A stretch of 64,000 nucleotides of DNA from an uncultured Holophagaceae bacterium (lineage in GTDB: Bacteria > Acidobacteriota > Holophagae > Holophagales > Holophagaceae). Shown here one piece after another: positions 1 to 9,134 of this stretch. Position numbers and translations under genes: made by a program. Where the stretch lies: the NCBI GenBank assembly GCA_903913215.1, contig CAIWKE010000027.1, positions 62,001 through 126,000 on the forward strand. Direction: 5' to 3'. A model generated the notes under the pieces. The model had not been told where the DNA came from. It saw nothing but the letters and a program-made list of their open reading frames with translations, and ran no database searches. The number at the start of each line of letters is the position of its first letter. Position 1 is the first letter of the stretch.

Positions 1-123
1 CCAGTGTCCCGCGACCGAATACATGGGCACTGTATTGGCGGCTTGCAAGGGTGATCCCGCCCTGCGAGGACCTTGGACGCCCATAGGATAGGTGTTCCCT
101 GCTGACCGGTTTATCCTCTTTGT

Positions 124-1593
124 ATGCGCTTCCTATTGGACACAAATGTCCTTATCCCCCTGGAAGATTCCCAGGTTGCATTGGCCCCAAGCCTCGCACT
201 CTTCGTCCGTCTTGCGAATGACCATGGCCATCCGCTGGTCTACCACCCATCATCCCAACTGGACATAAACAAAGACAGGGATCCCGCGCGTCGTCGGCAG
301 ACCCTCGAACGCCTGCATCAATATGTCCGCCTGGATCATCTCCCGGCCTGCCCGTGGAACGACGAGCGGACAGATTCGAACGATGCCATCGACAATGAGA
401 TCCTTCACGCTATCTCAAACCATGCGGCCAGGTTCCTGGTCACCGAGGACCTTGGGATCCACCGAAAGGCTCGTTCCCGGGGGTTGGAAGATAGGGTCCT
501 TACAATCCAGATGGCTGCGGACCTACTGCGCCGCCTTCACGAACGCGTCCAAGTTCATCTCCCGAACATTAACGAAGTTCCGCTTCACGCGATCGTTCAT
601 CAATTGCCCACCCCCTTCTTTGATAGCCTGCGCGAGGGTTATCAGGGATTCGACCATTGGTTCCGCGGCAAGGCCGAGGATGGGCGCAACGCATGGGTCT
701 GCCGGGCCCCATCTGGCACCCTTCGGGGTCTATGCGTTTTCGCGGTCCAGACCGATGAACGTGTCACGGATGGTGGCGTTTCGCTTTCTGGCCCTGCCCT
801 CAAGCTGTGTACCTTCAAGGTCGCTGAGCAGGAACGCGGCCAAAAGGTCGGAGAACTTCTACTGAAGGCGGCGTTCCAGTACGCTTCCCGGAACAGGGTC
901 GAGCACATTTTCATCACAGCCGATGGGGATCGGCAACAGCGTCTCATTGAACTACTTGAGGATTTCGGGTTCGGGTGTATCGGGAACCATGGTCGTGATG
1001 CGGTCTATGTGAAGCGCCATCCCTCAACCGCCCCGCCCCCTTGGCCCGATCCTGTGTCCTATCACCGGGCGTTCTTCCCCCACAATATGGATGGCGAAGG
1101 TATCCGAAAGTTCATTGTGCCGGTCGTCCCCAGGTTCCATCAGGTCCTGTTCCCCGATTACCACCGCACCGGCGACCCGACACCTCTTTTCGAAATCCCC
1201 CAGGAAATAGCCGTTGGCAACGCCATTAAACTGGCTTACCTGTGCCATGGAACCACAAATCAGGTTCGCCCTGGGGATCTGGTCTTCTTTTATCGGTCAG
1301 GGGACCACAAGGCAGTCACCAGTCTGGGGGTGGTCGAGCGATTCGAGACGCTAGAAGAAGCCGAAGCCATCATCGGACTGGTCCGGCGGCGGACCGTATA
1401 CTCCATGGATGAGATCCAGGGGATGGCGGACAGGCCGACCAAGGTGATGCTTTTCAGGCTTGTCCAACACTTCCGCCGAAATGTTCCCTTTCCCCGCCTA
1501 CTACGTGAATCAGTGTTGAAAGGTCCGCCCCAGAGCATCACGCAAATTTCACACGAGAAATACCAAAGACTGATGGAAGCGAGCCTTGCCTAG
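124..1593 (+). CDS. PIN-GNAT-ASCH/EVE-like fusion protein
   Basis: The 489-aa product has three parts. Residues 1-140 resemble a PIN nuclease: it begins MRFLLDTNVL with the first acidic residue at D6, and has later acidic positions in NDAIDNE and VTEDLG. Residues about 170-310 resemble a GNAT acetyltransferase, with a VAEQERGQKVGELLL acetyl-CoA-loop-like stretch. Residues about 330-489 look like an EVE/ASCH-type beta-barrel (VRPGDLVFFYRSGD), a fold family that binds modified bases or RNA. The start is the first ATG; no good ribosome binding site is visible. The end overlaps the next gene (ASCH) by 8 nt, so the two are likely translated together. PIN plus GNAT plus ASCH suggests an RNA-targeting conflict or toxin protein. 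That function is inference; the domain calls come from motif reading. Confidence 0.7.
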   Translation: MRFLLDTNVLIPLEDSQVALAPSLALFVRLANDHGHPLVYHPSSQLDINKDRDPARRRQTLERLHQYVRLDHLPACPWNDERTDSNDAIDNEILHAISNHAARFLVTEDLGIHRKARSRGLEDRVLTIQMAADLLRRLHERVQVHLPNINEVPLHAIVHQLPTPFFDSLREGYQGFDHWFRGKAEDGRNAWVCRAPSGTLRGLCVFAVQTDERVTDGGVSLSGPALKLCTFKVAEQERGQKVGELLLKAAFQYASRNRVEHIFITADGDRQQRLIELLEDFGFGCIGNHGRDAVYVKRHPSTAPPPWPDPVSYHRAFFPHNMDGEGIRKFIVPVVPRFHQVLFPDYHRTGDPTPLFEIPQEIAVGNAIKLAYLCHGTTNQVRPGDLVFFYRSGDHKAVTSLGVVERFETLEEAEAIIGLVRRRTVYSMDEIQGMADRPTKVMLFRLVQHFRRNVPFPRLLRESVLKGPPQSITQISHEKYQRLMEASLA

Positions 1594-2011
1594 AACCCTG
1601 CTGATCTCCATTCACCCCAGATTCGTTGATTTGATCCTCAATGGCGAAAAACGGATCGAATTTCGGCGTTCCTGGGCCAAGGAGCCCGTGGACCGCATAG
1701 TGATCTACGCAACCGCGCCCGTGATGCGGATCATGGCCGTGGCGTCCATCGCCGAGGTACATCGGGAATCGGTGACAGGTTTGTGGGAATTGGCAAAGGA
1801 ACACGGCGGAGGGCTCACCCGCCAGGAATTGCGGGGGTACCTTCGGGGCAAACCGCAAGGGTACGGAATCCGTTTGGGGAAAGTCACGAGGCTCCAGAAC
1901 CCAAAAAAACCCATGTCTATGTTCTCGACTTGCCACATCCCGCAATCCTTCCGCTATCTCACAGATGGCGAACTTGACGCGCTGGAATGGGAACTGAGGA
2001 ATCATCGATGA
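1586..2011 (+). CDS. ASCH domain protein
   Basis: A 141-aa protein that is essentially one ASCH domain. It opens with LLISIHPRFVDLILNGEKRIEFRR, here read as the typical I.P.....I..G.K..E.R signature, with conserved Lys and Arg residues. It continues with IVIYATAPV and an AVASIAEV strand. ASCH domains bind RNA or modified nucleosides, and some are nucleases or amidohydrolases. The start overlaps the end of the PIN-GNAT gene by 8 nt and the stop overlaps the following kinase gene in an ATGA arrangement, so the three genes form one coupled operon. The domain is well supported; the substrate is unknown. Confidence 0.75.
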   Translation: MPRTLLISIHPRFVDLILNGEKRIEFRRSWAKEPVDRIVIYATAPVMRIMAVASIAEVHRESVTGLWELAKEHGGGLTRQELRGYLRGKPQGYGIRLGKVTRLQNPKKPMSMFSTCHIPQSFRYLTDGELDALEWELRNHR

Positions 2012-2568
2012 CAGGGCGGATGTCTCTCGGGGGGTCGAGAATTCTTCTGGTGGGTGGTGTCCATGGAGTTGGGAAGTCCACGCTGTGCGCCAAGGTCTGT
2101 TCCCAGGTAGATGGGGAACACCTTGTTGCGGGAGAGCTGATTCGGACGGAATGCAAGTTACCGATCACCGTGGATAAGCGGGTCGAATCCGTGGACCGGA
2201 ACCAGGATGTGCTTGTGCGGGCCTTGGCCAGAGTCCTGCTTCCTGGCCACCGTTACCTGCTGGATGGCCACTTTGCCCTTTTGACATCCAACGGGCTGAT
2301 TAGTGACATCCCCCTGGAGACATTCGAGGGCATTTCGCCGATTTCGGCGGTCCTCATTCGAGATGACCCGGCAGCAATCGCCAAGCGCATGAAGGAAAGG
2401 GATGGCCGCATCTATGACGAGACGCTGATTGCCAGTCTTCAGGAAAGGGAATTCATTCACGGGGAAAAGGTCTGTGTATTTCTAGGAATCCCGTTGCTAA
2501 TCACCTGTCCACCGACCGCAGCGCAGGATCTGCTGGGGTTCGCTCTCGCCACTTTGGAAGCCAACTGA
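2008..2568 (+). CDS. Archaeal-adenylate-kinase-like P-loop NTPase
   Basis: A 186-aa P-loop protein. Walker A is GGVHGVGKS at residues 16-24. A YLLDGHFALLTSNG segment and an AVLIRDDPAAIAKRMKERDGR segment follow the order seen in archaeal-type adenylate kinases (VD.HA, then a base-binding strand and an Arg-rich lid). The start at 2008 overlaps the upstream stop (ATGA), with GAGG 9 nt upstream; an earlier in-frame ATG at 1987 lies inside the ASCH gene and is less likely. It is the third gene of the PIN-GNAT/ASCH operon. A second member of the family sits at 10593-11189 beside different partners. Nucleotide phosphorylation is the family expectation; a role in defence is inference. Confidence 0.7.
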   Translation: MTGRMSLGGSRILLVGGVHGVGKSTLCAKVCSQVDGEHLVAGELIRTECKLPITVDKRVESVDRNQDVLVRALARVLLPGHRYLLDGHFALLTSNGLISDIPLETFEGISPISAVLIRDDPAAIAKRMKERDGRIYDETLIASLQEREFIHGEKVCVFLGIPLLITCPPTAAQDLLGFALATLEAN

Positions 2569-2785
2569 AGCATCGGCTATATTTTGTGTTCATGAGCAAA
2601 ACAGATGATTTTGTTCATTTCAGTTCTTCTCAGGATTCCCGGTCCTAGCCTGCCAAGAGAGGGTCTTCACGACAGAACGGACCTGACGGGGCCTGCTGGG
2701 AAGCTTGGCTTGGTACATTCCCCCGGAATGCCCTTCAGCGTCGGCAGGGCTTCACCGAAGATCCGAATCGCTTCTTGGCGCATCA

Positions 2786-3468
2786 CTATGGGCGCTTTGG
2801 TTTCTTGAGATCCAGGGCGATGGGGGTGATTACGGGACGGTAGTCCTCATCGCAGATGCATGCGTTCACATGGGTGGTGCGTTTATCCTTGTGGACGCCG
2901 TAGCCCCCGTGGCTGTGACCGATCACATGCAGGCTGGGATGGATCGTCTTCACCCGGATGAGCAATTCCTCACAGCCGAGGTGATCGGGGTCTCCACAGT
3001 CGGGATCCCAACCGCCTATGGACACAAGTAGGCCCTGGTCCAGGATCCCTAAAGGAGGCCCATGGGTAACCAGGATGTCCGTATCGATGGGGATCTGGTT
3101 CCATTTTTCCCGAAGCATTCTACTCCGGGGGAGGTTGATAGCCCAGGACATAAACGTTGGCTGCCAGGGTGAACCCCACACCTTGAATCCACCAATATCG
3201 CACCCGCTGTCCTGCAGGTAGGTGATCCCCGGATGATCCTTAAGAAGTAGCCCCGCAATGCCGGGATCCTGCTGGAAGGCCCAATCGTGGTTGCCCGCGA
3301 TCAGGATCTTATGGGGATGTGGCAGGGAATCCAGCCAGTACAGAAAAGCCGCGATTTCGCGGAAGTCCCCGTCCCGGTGCCGTCCCCGGCATGGATGAGG
3401 ACATCCCCGGCCGGCACACTGATGTCCTTGTGCTGGTTGTGGGTGTCGCTGATGCAGACGACCTTCAT
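2786..3468 (-). pseudogene. Metallophosphoesterase, frameshifted
   Basis: Read on the minus strand from ATG 3468, the product begins with a calcineurin-like phosphoesterase signature (VVCISDTHNQH, then GDVLIHAGD). Near 3375 the frame breaks. The rest continues in another frame with LIAGNHDW, LVTHGPPLGILD and VIGHSHGGYG, which are the remaining metal-ligand motifs in the correct order. Restoring one G in a G run after the AGD motif would reopen the full frame of about 227 aa. This is either a genuine single-base loss or an assembly error. No close neighbour suggests its job. The 217 nt between the kinase gene and this one show nothing convincing. Confidence 0.75.
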
Positions 3469-3721
3469 GAGAAGGAGGGTTCCTTGGCTGGGTCGTCGGT
3501 CAGGAAAGCCTGCCGAGCCCGGCCCGCTTCATCAAGGCTAATCGGTGCCCTCTTCGCAAGAGATCTAAGGCGGAACACCCAATGATGGTAGATCTTCGCT
3601 GTCCGGGCGTTTGCGCAGCCCCAGGGCCCCTAGCCTAAGTGGTTCAATACCTGGAAGGCGGAAACCAAAACGACTACCGCCCTTATTTCATGTATTTAAG
3701 TGGCAAAAGGATTAACACGAA

Positions 3722-3746
3722 GGTGGCCTTTCTATGAAAGGCCACC
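3722..3746 (-). terminator. Hairpin terminator downstream of 3791-4609
   Basis: Perfect 11-bp inverted repeat (GGTGGCCTTTC / GAAAGGCCACC) with a 3-nt loop, about 45 nt downstream of the stop of the minus-strand gene ending at 3791. On the minus strand it is followed by TTCGTGTTAATCC, a weak T-rich tail. Confidence 0.6.
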
Positions 3747-3790
3747 ACTGAGCGGAAATTGAGTCAGTGATGGTCGATCTTCGGCAGGCG

Positions 3791-4609
3791 TTAGAATGCA
3801 GCAAACCCCATACTGAAAAGGGGCATGGACCGACCACTCTGGCGAAGCGCAGATAAACGTAAATCATGAACAAAATTGGACCATTCAGTGGCACTTGCGT
3901 CTCGGGCGATTCCTGCTATCTCATCAGCAAGATTCGCAGGCATGACGACACCATCTGCCAACCGCACACAGTAGGGTGAGAACAATTCCGCTTGGAAAGG
4001 AACTGGATATTTCTTGCCAGTGCCTTTGGGCAGAACCCCGAGCTTTGGAATGCGGCGAACCAGCGCGGTCACCTGAGAAAACCCGAGCCCCTTGTTGGTG
4101 GAGGCATTGCAGAGCTCGTTGAAATCCACCTCGTGAGTGTCATTATCGAGAAGGCTTCGATTGCTATGACAGAGCAACGCGTAATGCCGCTTTTGCATCC
4201 CGGCAAACTGGTCGTCCCCACGACTGGTCACTAGGGCATGGTGGGGCAACTCGTGCCGCACCCCTCGATCGTCGATGTAACTGAGCCAGAGAATCAGGAC
4301 GGATGGCTTTGAATCGACCGCACGCGGCTTCGACTGAATAGGTGAGAACAAAATAGGAACATTGCGATTCCCGGGAATGACTTCCCGTATGGTCGGACCA
4401 ACGGAATTCCCGATGCCCCAAACGAACACACCATCGCCAACCTGACGCTCCAGCTCCTTGCGACGAAGAATCGTCCCAAGATCCTGACCGGCTTCGACGC
4501 CCATTTTGGTCCAGCAGAACAGCCCGGGGACATCGTCTCGATGCGCTTTGCTATGGCAATGCAAATGGGCAAACGGCTCGTAGGCTGGGGCTTCAGATGT
4601 GCCGAGCAT
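3791..4609 (-). CDS. Conserved hypothetical protein with FVWGIGNSVGP motif
   Basis: A 272-aa soluble protein of unknown function. Visible landmarks are FCWTKMGVEAGQ near residue 30, VFVWGIGNSVGPTIRE near residue 65, LFSPIQSKPRAVD, and LPHHALVTSRGD. I recall similar sequences as a widespread unnamed family but cannot assign a reaction. The start at 4609 is preferred because GAGG lies 9 nt upstream and because a longer reading (to 4762) would overlap the divergent XRE gene. The 42-nt divergent gap to that gene contains a TGCATTAATGCA palindrome, so the two genes may share control. Confidence 0.65.
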   Translation of the reverse strand: MLGTSEAPAYEPFAHLHCHSKAHRDDVPGLFCWTKMGVEAGQDLGTILRRKELERQVGDGVFVWGIGNSVGPTIREVIPGNRNVPILFSPIQSKPRAVDSKPSVLILWLSYIDDRGVRHELPHHALVTSRGDDQFAGMQKRHYALLCHSNRSLLDNDTHEVDFNELCNASTNKGLGFSQVTALVRRIPKLGVLPKGTGKKYPVPFQAELFSPYCVRLADGVVMPANLADEIAGIARDASATEWSNFVHDLRLSALRQSGRSMPLFSMGFAAF

Positions 4610-4624
4610 AGGCTTGACCTCAGA

Positions 4625-4636
4625 TGCATTAATGCA
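4625..4636. promoter_or_regulatory. Candidate operator palindrome
   Basis: TGCATTAATGCA is a perfect 12-bp palindrome in the 42-nt gap between two divergent genes (starts 4609 and 4652), one encoding an XRE-type regulator. Position and symmetry fit an autoregulatory operator; binding is inferred. Confidence 0.4.
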
Positions 4637-4651
4637 ATAGTATATCAACCA

Positions 4652-5002
4652 ATGGTTACCCGCACAAGACCCCCAGAAGAAATCATCCAGGAACTGGGCA
4701 GGTTCCTTCACCAGCATCCGGACAAGCAAACCGAAATCGCTAGGATTGCGGGAGTTCACCAATCTACCATCAGCAGGATACGAAGTGGGAAAAACCGACT
4801 ACGGATATCGAGCGGGTTGAGAAAATTATGCGTTTATGCAAAAATTTCGATTGATCTCCAAGCCCCTGCATCCACTCCGGACCCCAGTAGCAGCTTCGAA
4901 CTGATGTCCGCCTTGAGGGATGTTTGGGATGGCACTCCAGGTCATGCAAAGGCGTTGGCGAGGCTTATCAGAGATTTGAATCTACTGTCACCTCGCCGCT
5001 AG
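4652..5002 (+). CDS. XRE-family helix-turn-helix regulator
   Basis: A 116-aa protein with a helix-turn-helix at about residues 27-47 (IARIAGVHQSTISRIRSG), typical of XRE/Cro repressors. The C-terminal half is short and shows no recognisable effector domain. The start at 4652 is chosen because upstream in-frame codons would run through the divergent gene. The gene is 56 nt upstream of an ImmA/IrrE metallopeptidase gene, a classic pairing in which the peptidase cleaves or relieves the repressor. It probably controls both directions of this locus. Confidence 0.75.
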   Translation: MVTRTRPPEEIIQELGRFLHQHPDKQTEIARIAGVHQSTISRIRSGKNRLRISSGLRKLCVYAKISIDLQAPASTPDPSSSFELMSALRDVWDGTPGHAKALARLIRDLNLLSPRR

Positions 5003-5058
5003 TCCCGGTAGGGTTGATCAAGGGTAGGCCGGTTAGTTTTGAGGAGGGTGATGACGAG

Positions 5059-6093
5059 ATGCCCCTGAAGGATCCCCACGACCAGCTATTCCAGGCCCTT
5101 CATGGGGCAGGACTCTCCAGGTCCCATATTCGGAAAATGCTCCCGGATTGGTGGACTGATGAGTTGCTTGATGATCAAGCCGCGCGGATCGAACTGGACA
5201 TCAGCCTGTCGAGGATGTTTGGGCTAAAGCTCTCAAATCTCCTGCAAGACAGACCACTTGTCACATTCGAATTGCCCGGAGGCGCAAAGTACAAGCGCTC
5301 AAGGAGAATTGGCGAAGGAGAATTAGCCCAGGCGACATCGATCATCCATTCGATATCGAAAATGGTCGTTGCCTGTGTGAGCACCGATTTCGTCCCCCTT
5401 CCAACCGATCCGTTGGTGGTTCGTCGAGAGGTCCTCGCTAAGCATCCGAAGCGTGTTTCGTTGATGGCCATGATCGACTACTTATGGTCCCACGGGATCC
5501 CTACGATCCATGTTTCAGAAATGCCTGATGGTCTGAAGAAAATGGACGGACTGGTGCTGAGGATCGATGACCGACCAGTTGTTGTCCTTTGCAAGCGATC
5601 CACGTATGAGGCGTGGCACCTGTTCATCGTTGCCCATGAACTTGCCCATTGTGCGCTAGGGCATGTGGAGGGCGATGAAGTCCTGGTGGACTGTACGCTT
5701 GGTGAGGAGTCTTACCTCATGGGTGAAGCTGACCTTGAAGAGGTCGCGGCAGATGAGTTTTCAATCGCTGCCCTAAACGGCGATCATGGCGTCATCTATA
5801 CCTCGGATGTCTCGGCAAATGCAAGCCAATTGGCGAATGCCGCATTGAGCTACCAGAGAGCACATGGGGTAGATGCAGGGCATATCATTCTCAATTATGG
5901 CCACCACAACAGTGCTTGGGCCGTGGCACAGGCCGCACTCCGACAAATCGACAAAGGATACGCACCACGGAAGATTAATCAATTCCTTCTCGACCACCTC
6001 GATCTTGGCTGGCTGCCAGAATCGTCGGCGGAGTATCTCCTAAAGGTTACCGGGATGGATTCCATCTACGGGCTTGGAGATACAGCAGAATGA
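5059..6093 (+). CDS. ImmA/IrrE-family metallopeptidase
   Basis: A 344-aa protein with a zinc-peptidase motif HELAHCALGH (HExxH at residues 193-197), followed by EEVAADEFS, which supplies the third ligand region as in the ImmA/IrrE family. The N-terminal 150 residues are helical and may bind a partner; the C-terminus (about 260-344) is also helical. The start at 5059 follows GAGGAGGG. Such peptidases act on XRE repressors in phage or stress switches. It follows an XRE gene and overlaps the next PIN-like gene by 4 nt (ATGA), so the XRE, peptidase and PIN-like genes look like one unit. Confidence 0.8.
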   Translation: MPLKDPHDQLFQALHGAGLSRSHIRKMLPDWWTDELLDDQAARIELDISLSRMFGLKLSNLLQDRPLVTFELPGGAKYKRSRRIGEGELAQATSIIHSISKMVVACVSTDFVPLPTDPLVVRREVLAKHPKRVSLMAMIDYLWSHGIPTIHVSEMPDGLKKMDGLVLRIDDRPVVVLCKRSTYEAWHLFIVAHELAHCALGHVEGDEVLVDCTLGEESYLMGEADLEEVAADEFSIAALNGDHGVIYTSDVSANASQLANAALSYQRAHGVDAGHIILNYGHHNSAWAVAQAALRQIDKGYAPRKINQFLLDHLDLGWLPESSAEYLLKVTGMDSIYGLGDTAE

Positions 6094-6770
6094 TCGCGAT
6101 CATCGACAATGACGTGATCCTGAAATTAGCCCGGTGGGACTTATTGAGTGAACTTACAACTCTGCTTGGGGGCGACGGCAAACGAATTTATTACCTTTCA
6201 ACATGCATTCCCGCACTATGTGGCAGGCCAGCCCGGATGAAGCGGACTGGATGCGACCAGGCTTCAGCGGAGCGGATTAGGAATTTCTGCTCCTCAGCAA
6301 ATACCCTCCGCGCCATACCAAAGGCCAGCACACTTGAATTACTCGCCGGCATCCCAGAGATCGATGTTGGCGAGGTCCAGATTTTCGCCATCTCATCCGT
6401 GGATGCAGATGCCATCACCTACATGGGGGATAAACGCTCTCTTGTCGCCTTGGCGGCAACTCCAGCAGCAAGGAGCGTGGCTTTGCTGCTGGCAGGTAGG
6501 GTGAAATGCCTTGAGCAGGTAATTGGCGAACTTATTCTGCAGTCTGATGTTGAGATTGTTGGTCAGAGGGTTTTGGCCTGTCGCCCGATCGCGGACACTG
6601 CAATTACTATCGCGTTCAGTGGCCATCCTGGGGTGCGACCTGAACCCCAGGTATGGGAGGCACTGTATTCGTATTATCAGGATCTAAGGCACGCTACCGG
6701 CGATTTGCTCGCCCCGTTCCCTTCCATTCGCGAGCACGACTCATCATCGCCGCCCCAGTCTGTTCCATGA
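6090..6770 (+). CDS. PIN-like domain protein
   Basis: A 226-aa protein opening with IAIIDNDVILKLA, which matches the first acidic strand of PIN-type nucleases (D6, D8). Further acidic residues lie in GIPEIDVGEVQIF and VDADAITYMGDKRSLVAL, in the order seen in PIN folds. It overlaps the ImmA/IrrE gene by an ATGA junction and ends inside a terminator hairpin, so it is the last gene of that operon. The likely role is a nuclease effector controlled by the XRE/peptidase pair; this is inference from context. Confidence 0.6.
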   Translation: MIAIIDNDVILKLARWDLLSELTTLLGGDGKRIYYLSTCIPALCGRPARMKRTGCDQASAERIRNFCSSANTLRAIPKASTLELLAGIPEIDVGEVQIFAISSVDADAITYMGDKRSLVALAATPAARSVALLLAGRVKCLEQVIGELILQSDVEIVGQRVLACRPIADTAITIAFSGHPGVRPEPQVWEALYSYYQDLRHATGDLLAPFPSIREHDSSSPPQSVP

Positions 6771-6786
6771 CTTTTCATGGGTTTTT
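6765..6786 (+). terminator. Rho-independent terminator
   Basis: CCATGA-CTTT-TCATGG hairpin followed by GTTTTTTCT. It overlaps the stop codon of the PIN-like gene and ends the operon. Confidence 0.75.
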
Positions 6787-6956
6787 TCTAAATAAAGCAG
6801 GGATAGGCATTTCTGTTGCTCACGGGTGACTCACTCGCCCGTCCATTTTCGGCGTAGAAGGGGCTTCCTCATATGGCGAAAGAGGCTCCGGGAACTCACA
6901 CCGTAGGGATTGTCCCCGCATCCATCACATATTCATGTGGTCAAGAGCTTAGTGAA

Positions 6957-8457
6957 GTCGGTCCTGAAAAACCCTATGCTGGCGATTAGGCCGCCACGAG
7001 GGCCTGCTGAGGGGCCGCCTCGGCTTCGAGCAAGGTGACGAGGGTCTCGATGGCCTTCCTGGGCTCGCCCATAAAAAGGCGCAAAAGGGCCATGAGGTGG
7101 GCCAGGATCTTCCTCATGTTGTGGCCAGCGCCGCTGAGGATGACGTTCTGGGCGTCTCCGACGACTCCCTTGAGGAAGTTCCGCCCGAGAAGTTCGTCTG
7201 ATTTCATGTGGCCCAGTTCTGGTTCGATGGGGGCTCGTCGTCGTAGGTCCCGTTTGAGCATTTTGCTGAGCCTTCGGGTGCCGCTTATGAGGACCGCGGT
7301 TCGGCCAGGATCCACGCCGTGGCCCTTGTACCCCTTGTCCACGAAGGTCGTGGCTGGCATTCGGCCTGTGAGTTGTTCAACCTGCCCCAGTTGACGCTCG
7401 AGCGTGTGGCCGTCGTACGGGTTCTATGGGCAGCTCATGGCGCCCACAACGAAGCCTTCCTTGTGCGTCACTGCGAGGCTTGCCTTCACGCCGAATTCGT
7501 AGGGCTTGTGCGCCTTCCCCTTGGCGATGCATTCGACCTCGGGTGCGTGCAGGCTGTAGACCTTGCCTTTGGTCGAGCGCTTCTGCGTGAGGATGAGGTG
7601 GGACAGGATCAGCGTGCCCCTGTGCTTCTGGAAGCATGCGTCGTCGATCTTCCGCTCGACGTCACGCATCACCCTGCCCGCCATCGTCTTCAGGCTCTTC
7701 AGAACCCTCTTCGCCCTCTTGAACTGCTTGGCCTTCGCGTGGCCGCCATGCTTGCGGAAGCCCCAATCCATGAGGTTCCGGTAGTTCTGTCGCAGCTTGA
7801 TCCCCTCTAGACCGGCGATGTGCAGCATGGCTGCGTGGACCTTCCGATACAGGCGCGCGTCCGTCGGATGCTGCACCGCCTTGGGCTGGACGGTCGTATC
7901 CACGATGACCTTCTCGAAACTGCGCTCCGTGATGGTCCCTGTGGCCTTCCCTGCCGTGATCGTGGCTTCCAGAAGTTTCTCCACACCCTTTTCGCCGATG
8001 CGCCTCCGCCAGCGCGTCATCTGCGAAGGGTGGATCGGGAAGTGGTGCTGGAACATCACCTCTCCGCAGAAGTGCTGCCAGTAAGGGTTCTCGACCCACC
8101 CCTTCACCACGTCCTCATCCGACAGGCCATAGGTGTGCTTGAGCAGGTGCAGACCAGCCATCAGGCGAATGGGGATCCCTGGACGACCCAGATCCGGCAC
8201 ATAGAGACGACCGAATTCCTGCGCCAGGTCGTCCCACGGGATCTTCGACGCCAGCCTCACCAGTTCGTGGTTCGGGTACAATGCCAAGTCCAATTCCCAC
8301 CCGATCACCGGCTGATCCTTCGTCGTCCGCCTCGGCTGTGGCTTCATTCGTACACCAGAAATACGGGGGTCTCCCCTTCCTTTCTGGTGTACCAGATATG
8401 CCGAAAGTTCCCTTAAATTGTTGTCATACCTGAATATGCGACTTGTTCAGGGCCGAC
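6957..8457 (-). mobile_element. IS5-type insertion sequence with 7-bp target duplication
   Basis: A 1,501-bp element. The left end reads GTCGGTCCTGAA and the right end, read inward, is GTCGGCCCTGAA, giving near-identical terminal inverted repeats. The sequence TAGTGAA lies directly outside both ends (6950-6956 and 8458-8464), a perfect 7-bp target duplication, so the insertion is fairly recent. The single transposase gene is on the minus strand and is interrupted by a stop codon. A second, truncated copy is at 45728-46913. Confidence 0.85.
6986..8347 (-). pseudogene. IS5-type transposase, nonsense mutation
   Basis: A 453-codon transposase gene on the minus strand. The N-terminal domain (WDDLAQEFGRLY, PIRLMAGLHLLKHTYGLSDE) is followed by a DDE catalytic region starting with VIVDTTVQPKAVQHPTD, and a C-terminal GAGHNMRKILAHL segment. 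After GAMSCP, at about 7424, a TAG replaces the GAG found in the second copy (CPENPYDG). The frame continues unchanged on both sides of the stop. The element is therefore probably immobile unless transposase is supplied by another copy. Confidence 0.85.
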
Positions 8458-8464
8458 TAGTGAA

Positions 8465-9134
8465 GGCAACCTTGGCGGACTGTTGCGTGAACTCCCAAGC
8501 CTGCCTTCTCGACAGGCGATCCTCTTAGAGTGGGCCACCCCCATCCCGTCCTGGTTGAAATGAATGAACTGGGAAAGGCCCAGCGACCGCGTTCGGACGA
8601 TCCGGATTTTCGGGATACATGGACCGGTCGTGCATAACGCGATATCGAATGGGGTGTAGTCAGTACCGACTGGGTCGGTAGGTCTCCATCTTGATCATGA
8701 GCACCCCGCTGGACACCTTCTCCAACCATGCCCGGGGGATCCTTTCCAGGGCTACCCAGTGGAGCTCCCCAACAGAAATGTGCCTTGAGGCGTTCATTGC
8801 CTGCTTTTCGGTCAGAATGGGTGTTGGACATCCACTCGGTTGTGATATTCGAACACCTTCAAATCAGACATAGGCTCCCCGGATTTGGATTACCCAGAAC
8901 AATTTGCGTGGGGATGGAATTCCCATGAATTCTCCGTTGTTGGCGACTCCGTAGCCCTATGCTGCTGTTAGAAATTAATATTCCCCAAGTCGTCCCCTCG
9001 CATTTTGGGCTTACCTCGGGCCAACTGGCCATCACAGTGACGAGGGTGCCCATTAGTTCACCACGCGTTCCACCTTGCTGGGCCTGCAAGGCCAGCCCCT
9101 GAATCAGTTGTTTTCGCTTACGAAGAACCCCCGA
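8465..9134. other. Gene-poor stretch, possible remnants
   Basis: No convincing gene. On the minus strand around 8650-8830 one frame gives a protein-like VGELHWVALERIPRAWLEKV stretch without a start, perhaps a decayed fragment. Directly after the stop of the gene ending at 9135 the same frame stays open to about 8859 (RKRKQLIQGLALQAQQGG), which may be a lost C-terminus or chance. Confidence 0.3.
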
